Below, piece after piece: positions 36,040-44,362 of a stretch of 64,000 bases of DNA. Positions within the stretch are counted from its first letter, which is position 1. The number at the start of each line of letters is the position of its first letter. A model generated the notes under the pieces. The model made no database searches. It saw nothing but the letters and a program-made list of their open reading frames with translations, and was not told the origin of the DNA. Both the position numbers and the translations under genes were made by a program. Origin of the DNA: Pelagimonas sp. (GTDB lineage: Bacteria; Pseudomonadota; Alphaproteobacteria; Rhodobacterales; Rhodobacteraceae); NCBI GenBank assembly GCA_025210345.1, contig JAOARX010000035.1:62001-126000 (forward strand), given 5' to 3'.

Positions 36040-36786
36040 ATGTTTGGAATCGACCTCATAGATGCTTCGCTGTTGCCCGCCATGATGATTGCCCTTGTGG
36101 CGGGATTGATCTCATTTCTAAGCCCCTGCGTGCTGCCCGTGGTGCCGCCCTATCTGGCCTATATGAGCGGGGTGTCTTTGGGAGAGATTCAATCCGGCGG
36201 GCGCGGAAGGGTGGTTTTGGCGGCGCTGTTCTTTGTGCTGGGCCTGTCGACGGTGTTCTTGTTGTTGGGCTTTGCGGCTTCGGCCCTGGGGGCGATGTTC
36301 CTGTCTTATCAAAGCTGGTTCAATACGGCTGCGGGGATCATCGTGATGGTCTTTGGGGCGCATTTCGTTGGCGTTTATCGCATTGGTTTTCTTGACCGCG
36401 AAGCGCGGCTGGATGCGGGGGATCAAGGTGGCAGCGCCTTTGGTGCCTATGTTCTGGGGCTGGCGTTTGCCTTTGGCTGGACCCCCTGTATTGGCCCGCA
36501 GCTTGGTGCGATTTTGTCATTGGCGGCGTCCGAGGCTTCGGTTTTGCGCGGGACAGTCCTTTTGGCGGTCTATGCGCTGGGGCTTGGGGTGCCGTTCCTT
36601 CTGGTCGCGGCCAGCCTGCATCGCCTGACCGGCACGATGAACTGGATGAAGCGCCATATGGAACAGATCGAGCGGGTCATGGGGCTGTTGTTGTGGACCA
36701 TCGGTTTGCTGATGTTGACCGGTGGCTTTGCCTCTATGTCGTTTTGGCTGCTTGAGACCTTTCCGGCGCTTGCAAACCTGGGCTGA
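36040..36786 (+). CDS. ccdA: Cytochrome c biogenesis protein CcdA
   Basis: A 248-residue inner-membrane thiol transporter (DsbD-beta/CcdA family) with six hydrophobic helices, which carries electrons from cytoplasmic thioredoxin to the periplasm for haem-thiol reduction in cytochrome c assembly. The paired reactive cysteines are Cys30 (LISFLSPCVLPVVPPYLAYM) and Cys150 (FGWTPCIGPQLGAI), each in the usual proline-rich setting. AGGGGAAGAGC precedes the ATG. No other ccm genes are nearby. Confidence 0.93.
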   Translation: MFGIDLIDASLLPAMMIALVAGLISFLSPCVLPVVPPYLAYMSGVSLGEIQSGGRGRVVLAALFFVLGLSTVFLLLGFAASALGAMFLSYQSWFNTAAGIIVMVFGAHFVGVYRIGFLDREARLDAGDQGGSAFGAYVLGLAFAFGWTPCIGPQLGAILSLAASEASVLRGTVLLAVYALGLGVPFLLVAASLHRLTGTMNWMKRHMEQIERVMGLLLWTIGLLMLTGGFASMSFWLLETFPALANLG

Positions 36787-36859
36787 GCAGGAACTGCAAC
36801 CGCGGCCTTACTAATGCCCAAAACCCTTGCTAACCTGTGGCCAAATCAGGGGCCAACCC

Positions 36860-38095
36860 ATGCGCCAAGAGCAGACAAAGCAAGAGGTCACGCGCCGCCG
36901 GGTGTTTTACATTCCTGGCTATGACCCGATTCATCCCCGCCGCTATCGGGAACTTTATCGCAAAGAAGGGCGTGATCAGGCGCAGATTTCGGGCTATGAG
37001 CTGAGGTTATCCCCCCGAAAATCGACCGAAAATTACGGCTGGACGACCGAGACCACTCTTGATGGCCAGACAACCCAGGCCGAGGTCGAGGTTCTGGTCT
37101 GGTCAGATATTGTGCGCGACAGCATGTCGAATTCGATCCCGGCGACTTATGCACAGCTGGTGCGCACCGCCTGGGAATACATCGCGACGGGGGCGCTTTG
37201 GCGGCTGATGAAGCTGCGCAAGGGGCCGGTGATTGCGGCGCTCTATCCGATCGGAATGCTGCTGATGCAGCTTGTGTTGGCGCTGGCGATTGGCTGGGGT
37301 GTGGGGCTGGGCACCGCTTTTGCGCTTGGCTGGGTGATTGGCGCTCCTGCGTTGCTGATTGGCTTTGTTGCCGGGGCCGCCTGTGTCTGGGGCACGCTGC
37401 ACTGGTTCAAGAAACGCGATGGCAAGCTGTTCGCCTATTACCTGATGCACGACTACGCCTATTCCGCGCGCTATCGCGGCGCCAACCCGCCCGAGCTTGA
37501 GGCGCGGATGGCAGAGTTCACGCAGTCGATTGCCAAAGCGCTGCAAGAGGATGTGGACGAAGTGCTGGTCGTGGGGCATAGCTCGGGCGCGCATCTGGCG
37601 GTCTCGATCCTGTCGGATCTGATCCGGTCGGGGCTGGTGCCCCAGAGCGGGCCGAAACTGGCGTTTTTGTCGCTGGGGCAGGTGGTGCCGATGGTGTCTT
37701 TTCTGCGCGATGCCAATCGGTTGCGCGGGGATCTTGCATATCTGTCAACACGTGATGAGCTGACCTGGATTGATGTGACCGCGCCAGGCGATGGCTGTGC
37801 CTTTGCGCTGTGTGATCCGGTCAGCGTGTCGGGGGTTGCATCTGATGATAAAATCTGGCCGATCGTGTTTTCGGCGCAGTTCACCAAATCCCTGTCTCCC
37901 GCCCGATGGAAAGAGCTGCGGTGGAAGTTCTTTCGCCTGCATTTTCAGTATCTTTGCGCCTTTGACGCGCCGCTGGATTATGACTATTTTCAAATCACAT
38001 CCGGGCCTTTGACCTTGGAGACGCGCTATGAAAACCGCCCCCCCTCGGCCAGCCGGATTGACTGGGCGGTCTCAAAATATACGAGCACCTCATGA
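36860..38095 (+). CDS. Membrane-associated alpha/beta-hydrolase-like protein
   Basis: A 411-residue protein with an unusual plan: a conserved N-terminal segment (RRRVFYIPGYDPIHPRRYRELY, the first strand and a possible oxyanion site), two to three membrane helices at about residues 120-182 (ALYPIGMLLMQLVLALAIGW onward), then a hydrolase nucleophile elbow VVGHSSGAHLAV with Ser at about 241. The C-terminal region has conserved aromatic residues (FRLHFQYLCAFDAPLDYDYF). ATG 36860 has GGGG upstream. It overlaps the P450 start by four bases (ATGA). The substrate is unknown; a lipid is plausible given the membrane insert. Confidence 0.75.
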   Translation: MRQEQTKQEVTRRRVFYIPGYDPIHPRRYRELYRKEGRDQAQISGYELRLSPRKSTENYGWTTETTLDGQTTQAEVEVLVWSDIVRDSMSNSIPATYAQLVRTAWEYIATGALWRLMKLRKGPVIAALYPIGMLLMQLVLALAIGWGVGLGTAFALGWVIGAPALLIGFVAGAACVWGTLHWFKKRDGKLFAYYLMHDYAYSARYRGANPPELEARMAEFTQSIAKALQEDVDEVLVVGHSSGAHLAVSILSDLIRSGLVPQSGPKLAFLSLGQVVPMVSFLRDANRLRGDLAYLSTRDELTWIDVTAPGDGCAFALCDPVSVSGVASDDKIWPIVFSAQFTKSLSPARWKELRWKFFRLHFQYLCAFDAPLDYDYFQITSGPLTLETRYENRPPSASRIDWAVSKYTSTS

Positions 38096-39495
38096 GCGGT
38101 TGCCCCGTTGATCCCAGGCCGCCCAAGCCCCCAAAACCCGCCGCACGCCCGGACAAGGTTTCGCTGCGCCGCTATGTCAAGCTGTTTCGCCAGGACATCC
38201 TGTCGGCGCAGCCCGCCAAGCTTTACCGCGCCTGGATGGCGGAATTCAAAACGCCGTTTTTCCGGTCTTACATGGTCAATCAACCTGAACTGGTGCAGAC
38301 GGTTCTGAAAGACCGGCCTTTGGACTTTCCCAAATCCTCACGGATCAGCGAAGGGCTGCGGCCCTTGTTGGGGGCCTCGGTGTTTTTGACCAATGGTGAG
38401 CAGTGGCTGCGCCAGCGTCGGATTATTGATCCCGCGTTCGAAGGGGGGCGTCTGCGCGAAACCTATCCGGCGATGTGGGAGGCGGCGCATGCGGCCCTTA
38501 AGCGCCTGCGCAGGCAGGCGGGTGGGCCGGTCGAGATCGAAGAGATCGCCAGCCACGCCGCTGCCGATGTGATCTTTCGCACGCTGTTTTCGATCCCGAT
38601 CGAGGATGAGACCGCACAAAAGGTGTTTCATGAATTCCGCGCCTATCAGCGCACACAGCCGATTTTGAACCTTGCGGCCTTTGTGCCCCTGCCGCGCTGG
38701 ATGCCGCGGTTTTTCCGGCGCGATACACGGGCGGCGGCCAAGCGGATACGCGGTTTGATCGCCGGGCTGACCGCGCAGCGGATGGAGCAGATCAAGGCAG
38801 GCAACGCCCCGGACGATCTGGCCACCAAGATCATGACCACGGTCGACCCCGTCACCGGCGAAACCTTTGACACCGAAGAGATGATCGACCAGGTGGCGAT
38901 CTTTTTCCTGGCCGGGCATGAAACCAGCGCCAGCGCCCTGGGCTGGGCGCTGTATCTTTTGGCGCTTTATCCCGAATGGCAGGATGTTCTGGCCGAAGAG
39001 GCGCAGGCCCTGCAAACCGGGGCTTTTGCAGAGATGGGCAAGCTCAGGCGATCAAAAGACGTGTTCCGCGAGACCCTGCGCCTGTACCCCCCCGTCCCGA
39101 TGATGGTGCGCCAAAACAGCTGTCCCGAGCGGTTCCGGTACCGGAAAATCCCCAAACACAGCCAGATCGTTCTGAGCCCATGGCACCTGCATCGTCATGA
39201 ACGGCTGTGGGACCAGCCGGATGCCTTTGATCCGGATCGCTGGCAGAGCGAGAATGGCAAGATCTGTGGGCGCGACGCTTATATTCCGTTCTCAGCCGGG
39301 CCGCGGGTGTGCACCGGGGCGGGATTTGCCATGGTTGAGGGGCCATTGATGTTGTCGCTGTTCGTGCGTGAGCTGCGGTTTGAGCGGATCGAGGGGCGTG
39401 ACCCGGTGCCCGAGGCCCATTTGACCGTGCGGGCGCGGGATGGGATCTGGCTAAAGGTGACCCCGCGTTCGCGCAGCGGTGTGGCGCAGACGTGA
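38092..39495 (+). CDS. Cytochrome P450
   Basis: A 467-residue haem-thiolate monooxygenase, soluble by sequence (no N-terminal anchor). The I-helix oxygen motif is FFLAGHETSASALGW, the ExxR of the K helix lies in FRETLRLYPPVPMMVR, the PERF-like segment in FDPDRW, and the haem loop is PFSAGPRVCTGAGFA with ligand Cys407. It is translationally coupled to the membrane hydrolase ahead (ATGA overlap), suggesting that they act on one pathway. No ferredoxin or reductase gene is adjacent, so its electron donor must be encoded elsewhere. The substrate is unknown. Confidence 0.93.
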   Translation: MSGCPVDPRPPKPPKPAARPDKVSLRRYVKLFRQDILSAQPAKLYRAWMAEFKTPFFRSYMVNQPELVQTVLKDRPLDFPKSSRISEGLRPLLGASVFLTNGEQWLRQRRIIDPAFEGGRLRETYPAMWEAAHAALKRLRRQAGGPVEIEEIASHAAADVIFRTLFSIPIEDETAQKVFHEFRAYQRTQPILNLAAFVPLPRWMPRFFRRDTRAAAKRIRGLIAGLTAQRMEQIKAGNAPDDLATKIMTTVDPVTGETFDTEEMIDQVAIFFLAGHETSASALGWALYLLALYPEWQDVLAEEAQALQTGAFAEMGKLRRSKDVFRETLRLYPPVPMMVRQNSCPERFRYRKIPKHSQIVLSPWHLHRHERLWDQPDAFDPDRWQSENGKICGRDAYIPFSAGPRVCTGAGFAMVEGPLMLSLFVRELRFERIEGRDPVPEAHLTVRARDGIWLKVTPRSRSGVAQT

Positions 39496-39516
39496 AAGAA
39501 TTTTAGGAAAATTCTT
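39496..39516. repeat. Short dispersed palindrome, AT-cored (copy 4)
   Basis: AAGAATTTT-AGG-AAAATTCTT, a perfect 9+3+9 inverted repeat beginning at the base after the P450 stop. Its arms are identical to those at 5503-5523. It may work as a transcript end. Confidence 0.78.
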
Positions 39517-39620
39517 GGCCCAGCCGAAAGTTTTGCGCTAACGGACGGCCGCTGCTCTGTACCGAAAGCGCAGCTTGGGCTAACACCCAGCCAAACGCAT
39601 TCTAACCTCATGAGGGTGAC

Positions 39621-40523
39621 ATGGCTCGGGATTCCGCAGATTTCGCAAAACAAGTAGAGCAAATGACATCGGGCAAGGGCTTTATCGCCGCGCTTGACCA
39701 ATCTGGTGGCTCGACCCCCAAGGCGCTTGGCCTGTATGGGGTGACGCCTGAGATGTATGATGGCGAAGCCGCCATGTTCGACGAAATCCACGCCATGCGC
39801 GCGCGCATCATCACCGCGCCGGATTTCACAAACGAAAAAGTCATCGGTGCGATTCTGTTTGACCGCACCATGCGCGGCGAAGTGGACGGCAAGCCCACCG
39901 CAAAGGCCCTGTGGGACGCGCGCGGCATCGTGCCCTTCCTGAAGATCGACAAGGGTCTGGAAGACAAGGCCAACGGTGTGCAGATGATGAAGCCCATTCC
40001 CGGCGTCGAAGAAATGCTGGCCGAGGCCGCCACATTTGGCATCTTTGGCACCAAGGAGCGTTCCGTGATCCACGAGGCCAACGCCGAGGGCATCAAGGCG
40101 GTGGTTGCGCAGCAGTTCGATCTGGGCAAATCCGTTGTCGCCGCTGGCCTCGTGCCGATCATCGAACCCGAGGTTGACATCAACTCGGACAGCAAAGGCG
40201 CGGCCGAAGACCTGCTCAAGGCTGAGATCCTGGCGCAGCTGGATGCCTTGGAAGAGGAGCAGGATGTCATGCTTAAGCTGACCATTCCCAATGTGGATGG
40301 GCTGTATGATGACTTGGCCGACCACCCCCGCGTGCTGCGCGTTGTGGCGCTGTCGGGTGGGTACTCGACCGAGGTGGCCTGTGAGCGTCTGTCGAAACAG
40401 CCCAAGATGATCGCATCGTTCAGCCGCGCGCTGACCGAAGGCCTGTCCAAGCAGCAATCCGATGAAGAGTTCGCTTCTGCCTTGGGTGGCAACATCGACA
40501 AGATCTATCAAGCCTCGCTGTAA
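39621..40523 (+). CDS. Fructose-bisphosphate aldolase, class I
   Basis: A 300-residue Schiff-base aldolase interconverting fructose 1,6-bisphosphate and triose phosphates. Family blocks include GKGFIAALDQSGGSTPKALG near the N-terminus, GAILFDRTMRGEVDGKP, VPFLKIDKGLEDKANGVQMM and LVPIIEPEVDINSDSK with a Lys-rich active site, then VMLKLTIPNVDGLY. GAGGGTGAC precedes the ATG. It is a monocistronic gene with a strong terminator. In Rhodobacterales this enzyme serves mainly gluconeogenesis or the triose end of the Entner-Doudoroff pathway (inference). Confidence 0.93.
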   Translation: MARDSADFAKQVEQMTSGKGFIAALDQSGGSTPKALGLYGVTPEMYDGEAAMFDEIHAMRARIITAPDFTNEKVIGAILFDRTMRGEVDGKPTAKALWDARGIVPFLKIDKGLEDKANGVQMMKPIPGVEEMLAEAATFGIFGTKERSVIHEANAEGIKAVVAQQFDLGKSVVAAGLVPIIEPEVDINSDSKGAAEDLLKAEILAQLDALEEEQDVMLKLTIPNVDGLYDDLADHPRVLRVVALSGGYSTEVACERLSKQPKMIASFSRALTEGLSKQQSDEEFASALGGNIDKIYQASL

Positions 40524-40562
40524 GTGAGCGCCTTGCGCACGTCGTGCGCGTTATCACATTGG

Positions 40563-40585
40563 CCTTCTCCCTGATCGGGAGAAGG
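40563..40585 (+). terminator. Rho-independent terminator of the aldolase gene
   Basis: CCTTCTCCC and GGGAGAAGG pair around TGATC, followed by TCTTTTTG, 40 bases after the stop. Confidence 0.92.
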
Positions 40586-40688
40586 TCTTTTTGTTGGTGG
40601 TGTCCCGGTGAGGGAGTGATGTGGTTCGGATTGGGCGGCAGTCGGTGGGCTGTGCACGTTGTGTTGCTCGGGGCTCACCAAACCAAAA

Positions 40689-40863
40689 GATCTTTGGGTC
40701 TGATCCCCCCAACCGCCTGGGCCTTGCGTGACAGGGATCCCCCCCTGCGCCAAGCAAAACAGACGTATCCCCGCAGGCGGGGCCCCGCGTCGGTTTAACT
40801 TGTCCCATGGTGGGATCCCTGTCCCTTGGGCGCCAAGCGACGGGCGGCTCCGACCCAAAGATC
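40689..40863. repeat. Long imperfect palindrome, MITE-like
   Basis: The element begins with GATCTTTGGGTC and ends with its exact complement GACCCAAAGATC (40852-40863). Inside, GACAGGGATCCC (40730-40741) and GGGATCCCTGTC (40812-40823) are also exact complements, and the sequence between the paired blocks matches with gaps up to an apex near CCCCGCAGGCGGGG. No target-site duplication or transposase is visible. It ends inside the stop codon of the WYL regulator. It could be a non-autonomous mobile element or a structured transcript end. Confidence 0.7.
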
Positions 40864-41512
40864 AATGGCTTGGAGGGGTGCGCCAGTCGTCCAGGGTTTT
40901 GCCGGGTTCATCGACAAACAGGCCGGGCAGGGGGGTGAGTTGGGTGATGTGGTCGACGCGCAGGGTGGTAAAGGCGCTTTTGGTTTCGCTCCACCCCAGC
41001 ACGGTCCAGACCCGGCCCCAGTAATCCAGGTGAAGTGGACGCAGGTCGTGGGTTGCGGTTGGGGTGGCCGCGCGCAGGCGTTGTTTGGCGCGGATGGCGC
41101 TGCGCAGGGTTGGAATATGGGCAAAGCCCTTGGCGGCATCGGTGGCAAAGCCAAAGGAGATCTTGGCGGTTTCCGAATCCGCGGGCAGCACGGCCTGCAC
41201 TTTGGCGGCAAGGGATTGCGCCGCGGGGGAGAGTTCCGGGTCACCCGATGTGCTGAGGGTGGCCAGGGCGACGTGAAGGGATTCTAATTCTTCTGGGGTC
41301 AGATTAAGCGGTGGTAATGTGATGGCCTCTTGCACGCTATAGCCATAGCCGCGCGCGCCCTCGACCGGCACGCCGGAGGCGGCAAGGGTTTCCATGTCGC
41401 GATAGATCGTGCGAACCGAGACCCTGAGATCCTGGGCCATGGATTCGGCGGTGTGCAATTGCCCGTCACGCAGGCGTTGCATCAGGGCATACAGGCGGTC
41501 TTTGCGATTCAT
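40862..41512 (-). CDS. WYL-domain transcriptional regulator (YafY type)
   Basis: A 216-residue protein with an N-terminal winged helix-turn-helix (MNRKDRLYALMQRLRDGQLH, then MAQDLRVSVRTIYRDMETLAASGVPVEG) and a C-terminal WYL-type ligand-binding part (LRPLHLDYWGRVWTVLGWSE). It is shorter than many YafY proteins; the C-terminus ends in KTLDDWRTPPSH, where the long palindrome supplies the stop codon, so the last residues may have been changed by insertion of that element. It is divergent from tatA. Its target is unknown. Confidence 0.87.
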   Translation of the reverse strand: MNRKDRLYALMQRLRDGQLHTAESMAQDLRVSVRTIYRDMETLAASGVPVEGARGYGYSVQEAITLPPLNLTPEELESLHVALATLSTSGDPELSPAAQSLAAKVQAVLPADSETAKISFGFATDAAKGFAHIPTLRSAIRAKQRLRAATPTATHDLRPLHLDYWGRVWTVLGWSETKSAFTTLRVDHITQLTPLPGLFVDEPGKTLDDWRTPPSH

Positions 41513-41699
41513 GTCGGCAGCATACAGTCATATCTCCTGACAGAAAACTGGCAACTGACAGGTTCATGACACATAAGCCCGGGATTGAGCGCGTTTTGCC
41601 GCTTTTCCACCCTTGGCAAAGCCCCTAAATAAGGAAGATAGAATTTTCAGGTGGGGGCGACCCGCCTGATGGATTAACCCGAAAGACAAGGAGCGTGTC

Positions 41700-41921
41700 A
41701 TGGGTATCGGAAATATTGGCCTTCCCGGCCTTCTTCTTATTGCTGTTGTTGTGCTGGTGCTGTTTGGACGTGGCAAGATCTCGTCGTTGATGGGCGAAGT
41801 GGGCAAGGGCATCACCGCGTTCAAAAAGGGAGTCGATGAAGGCAAGCAAGAGCTGGAAGACCAGGCGGCCGAAGCGGCGGTCGACGTGACCCCGGAAGAA
41901 GAAACTAAAGACAAGGCCTAA
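41700..41921 (+). CDS. tatA: Twin-arginine translocase subunit TatA
   Basis: A 73-residue pore-forming subunit of the Tat system, which exports folded proteins. One transmembrane helix (GLPGLLLIAVVVLVLFGRGK) is followed by the FGRGKISSLMGEVGKGITAF amphipathic helix and an acidic tail. AAGGAG lies eight bases before the ATG. It is the first gene of tatABC-DUF815, with three bases between it and tatB. The YHS protein at 47.9 kb has a twin-arginine signal and is a likely local substrate. Confidence 0.96.
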   Translation: MGIGNIGLPGLLLIAVVVLVLFGRGKISSLMGEVGKGITAFKKGVDEGKQELEDQAAEAAVDVTPEEETKDKA

Positions 41922-41924
41922 TCC

Positions 41925-42419
41925 ATGACCGGTCTGAGCTGGAGCGAACTGTTGGTCGTGGGCGTGGTTGCCCTGATCGTGGTCGGCCCCAAGGACTTGC
42001 CCGTGATGTTCCGCCGTGCGGGGCAGTTCTTTGGCAAGGCGCGGGGCATGGCGCGTGAATTCAGCCGCGCCATGAATGATGCGGCGGATTCCTCGGGTGT
42101 GAACGACATGGCCAAGACGTTCAAGGCGGCCACTAACCCGGTGGGCAGCGCCATGGATGGCGTCAAGGATGCAGTCAGCGGCTTGGGCGATATCGACCCC
42201 AACAGCGAGACCGGTAAACTGTCGAAAGAGCGGCAAGAGGCCAAGGATAAGATCCACGCCGCCGCCGCCCGGTCCGCTGCCGAGCGCAAGGCGCGTGAAG
42301 CCGAAGAGGCGCTGAAACGCGCAGATGAGCTTGAGGCCAATATGGCGGCCAATGCCGAGGCCAGCAAACTGGCGGAACAGGCAGGCGCCGAGGCAGCCAA
42401 GAAAGAAGGTGACGCATGA
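41925..42419 (+). CDS. tatB: Twin-arginine translocase subunit TatB
   Basis: A 164-residue receptor-complex subunit. It shows the typical [20 protein letters not shown] helix with the conserved Glu and GPKDLP turn, an amphipathic helix ([20 protein letters not shown]) and a long charged, coiled C-terminal part rich in Ala, Glu and Lys. It is separated from tatA by three bases and overlaps tatC by four (ATGA). Confidence 0.95.
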   Translation: MTGLSWSELLVVGVVALIVVGPKDLPVMFRRAGQFFGKARGMAREFSRAMNDAADSSGVNDMAKTFKAATNPVGSAMDGVKDAVSGLGDIDPNSETGKLSKERQEAKDKIHAAAARSAAERKAREAEEALKRADELEANMAANAEASKLAEQAGAEAAKKEGDA

Positions 42420-43375
42420 GCGAAACCGATGAAATGCGCGACGAAATGGACGCCTCAACCGCGCCCCTGATCGAACATCTGGCCGAGCTGCGCACCCGTT
42501 TGATCCATTCGGTGATCGCGCTTTTGGTTGGCATCACGCTGTGCTTTGTGCCGATCCAGGGCGAATTCATCGCGCAGCATATCCTTGAGTTCATGCTGCA
42601 ACCGATCGAAGCCACGCTGCGCGCGCTGGGGGATCCGTCTCCGACGTTGCAATTCACCAGCCCGCAGGAATATCTGTTCACGCTGTTTCGCATTTCTCTG
42701 GTGTTCGGGTTGGCCATGGCCTTTCCGGTCATCGCCTATCAGCTTTGGCGCTTTGTCGCACCGGGGCTGTACAAAAACGAAAAGAATGCGTTTTTGCCCT
42801 TTATGGTCGCCTCGCCGGTTATGTTCCTCTTGGGGGCCAGCTTTGCGCATTTCGTGGTGACACCACTGGCGATGAACTTTTTCCTGGGGTTTGCGGATTT
42901 CTCGTCGATCTTTGCCAATCTTCTGGCGGCGGGGGCCGAAAACCTGCCCGAAGGGGTTGTCGCGGTGCCCGAAACCGAAGAGGGGCTGAAAATCACCTTC
43001 TTTGGTAAGGTCAACGAAAGCCTGCACATCACGCTGGTCTTTATTCTGGCTTTTGGCATTTGTTTCCAACTGCCTGTGCTGCTGACCCTGATGGGCAAGG
43101 CGGGCCTGGTCAATTCCGAGGGGCTGGCCAATGTGCGCAAATATGCCATGGTCGCCATTTTGGTGCTGGCCGCGGTTGTGACACCGCCGGATGTGGTGAC
43201 CCAGCTGATCCTCTTTACCGTGGTTTATGGCCTCTACGAAGTGTCCATCTTCCTGGTTCGTCGCGTTGAAAAGAAACGCGAGAAAGAGCTGCGCGAGCAG
43301 GGGCTTTGGTTCGAAGATGACGATGGGAACGAAGATCCGATTCTCAAGGAATTCGACGAGAGTGAAGATAAATGA
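42416..43375 (+). CDS. tatC: Twin-arginine translocase subunit TatC
   Basis: A 319-residue six-helix receptor for twin-arginine signal peptides. Signature blocks are [60 protein letters not shown] and [18 protein letters not shown]. The charged C-terminal tail ([19 protein letters not shown]) is longer than in enterobacteria. It overlaps tatB ahead and the DUF815 ATPase behind, each by four bases. Confidence 0.97.
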   Translation: MSETDEMRDEMDASTAPLIEHLAELRTRLIHSVIALLVGITLCFVPIQGEFIAQHILEFMLQPIEATLRALGDPSPTLQFTSPQEYLFTLFRISLVFGLAMAFPVIAYQLWRFVAPGLYKNEKNAFLPFMVASPVMFLLGASFAHFVVTPLAMNFFLGFADFSSIFANLLAAGAENLPEGVVAVPETEEGLKITFFGKVNESLHITLVFILAFGICFQLPVLLTLMGKAGLVNSEGLANVRKYAMVAILVLAAVVTPPDVVTQLILFTVVYGLYEVSIFLVRRVEKKREKELREQGLWFEDDDGNEDPILKEFDESEDK

Positions 43376-44214
43376 GCGATGATACGCTGACCCGTATCGC
43401 CGAGGCGCTGGAGCGGATGTCTCCGGCGCCTTTTTCTGCGCCTGATTTCGCATCGGCCGAAGCCTTTATCTGGCACACCGCCCCCGACCGTCTGGAACCG
43501 GTGACGCAGGTCGCCCGCGTCGATCTGGATCTGCTCGTGGGCATTAACCGCTCGCGCGATACGCTTTTGACCAACACGACACAATTCGCCCGGGGTTTGC
43601 CCGCAAACAACGCGCTGTTGTGGGGCGCGCGCGGGATGGGGAAATCCAGCGTTGTCAAAGCGGTGCACGCGGCGGTGCGGGCCGAGGGGCATGACCTTAA
43701 GCTGATCGAATTGCAGCGCGAAGACCTGCCCTCGGTGGGGCGTCTGCTTAATCTCTTGCGCGGCACGCCCTATCAGTTTGTGCTGTTTTGCGATGACCTC
43801 TCGTTCAGCCACGACGACGAGCATTATAAAAGCCTCAAGGCCGTTTTGGATGGCGGGATCGAGGGGCGCCCGGCCAATGTGGTGCTGTATGCCACCTCGA
43901 ACCGTCGCCACCTGATGCCGCGCGATATGATCGAAAACGAACGTTCCACCGCAATCAACCCGGCAGAGGCGGTCGAGGAAAAAGTATCGCTCTCGGATCG
44001 GTTTGGGCTGTGGCTGGGCTTTCACCCTTGTTCGCAGGACGACTATCTGGCGATGATCCGGGGCTATTGCGACGCCCATGGGGTGGAGATCGCGGATGAT
44101 GAGCTGCGGGCCGAGGCGATTGAATGGCAGGCCACGCGTGGGTCCCGTTCAGGACGGGTGGCGTGGCAGTTCTTTATGGATCTGGCAGGCCGCAAGGGCG
44201 TGACGGTCAAATAG
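43372..44214 (+). CDS. DUF815 family AAA+ ATPase
   Basis: A 280-residue cytoplasmic AAA+ ATPase. Walker A is GARGMGKSS (residues 85-93), Walker B is VLFCDDLSFSHDD, and sensor 1 is LYATSNRRHLMPRD; a C-terminal lid contains ATRGSRSGRVAWQF. Its start overlaps the tatC stop (ATGA), so it is translationally coupled to the Tat operon. The family has no established function. Coupling suggests a link to protein export or to assembly of exported proteins, but that is inference. Confidence 0.9.
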   Translation: MSDDTLTRIAEALERMSPAPFSAPDFASAEAFIWHTAPDRLEPVTQVARVDLDLLVGINRSRDTLLTNTTQFARGLPANNALLWGARGMGKSSVVKAVHAAVRAEGHDLKLIELQREDLPSVGRLLNLLRGTPYQFVLFCDDLSFSHDDEHYKSLKAVLDGGIEGRPANVVLYATSNRRHLMPRDMIENERSTAINPAEAVEEKVSLSDRFGLWLGFHPCSQDDYLAMIRGYCDAHGVEIADDELRAEAIEWQATRGSRSGRVAWQFFMDLAGRKGVTVK

Positions 44215-44314
44215 ACCAACCGCGGGCCTGTCTGGGACCAAAATCCAGTCTCAGCCCCGTCGCTGAAAGCGCGCGCCATGTTGCAAGCGCCAACGCTCTT
44301 ACTCCCACGGCATG

Positions 44315-44354
44315 TGACACGATGTGTCATCGCCCCCCGTTGCGCACGGGGGGC
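44315..44354. terminator. Paired hairpins between convergent genes
   Basis: TGACAC-GAT-GTGTCA (44315-44329) is followed by GCCCCCCGT-TGCGC-ACGGGGGGC (44332-44354). They lie between the DUF815 gene and the convergent LysM lipoprotein gene. No good T-run follows, so termination is probable but not certain. Confidence 0.5.
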
Positions 44355-44362
44355 AGAAGGTT

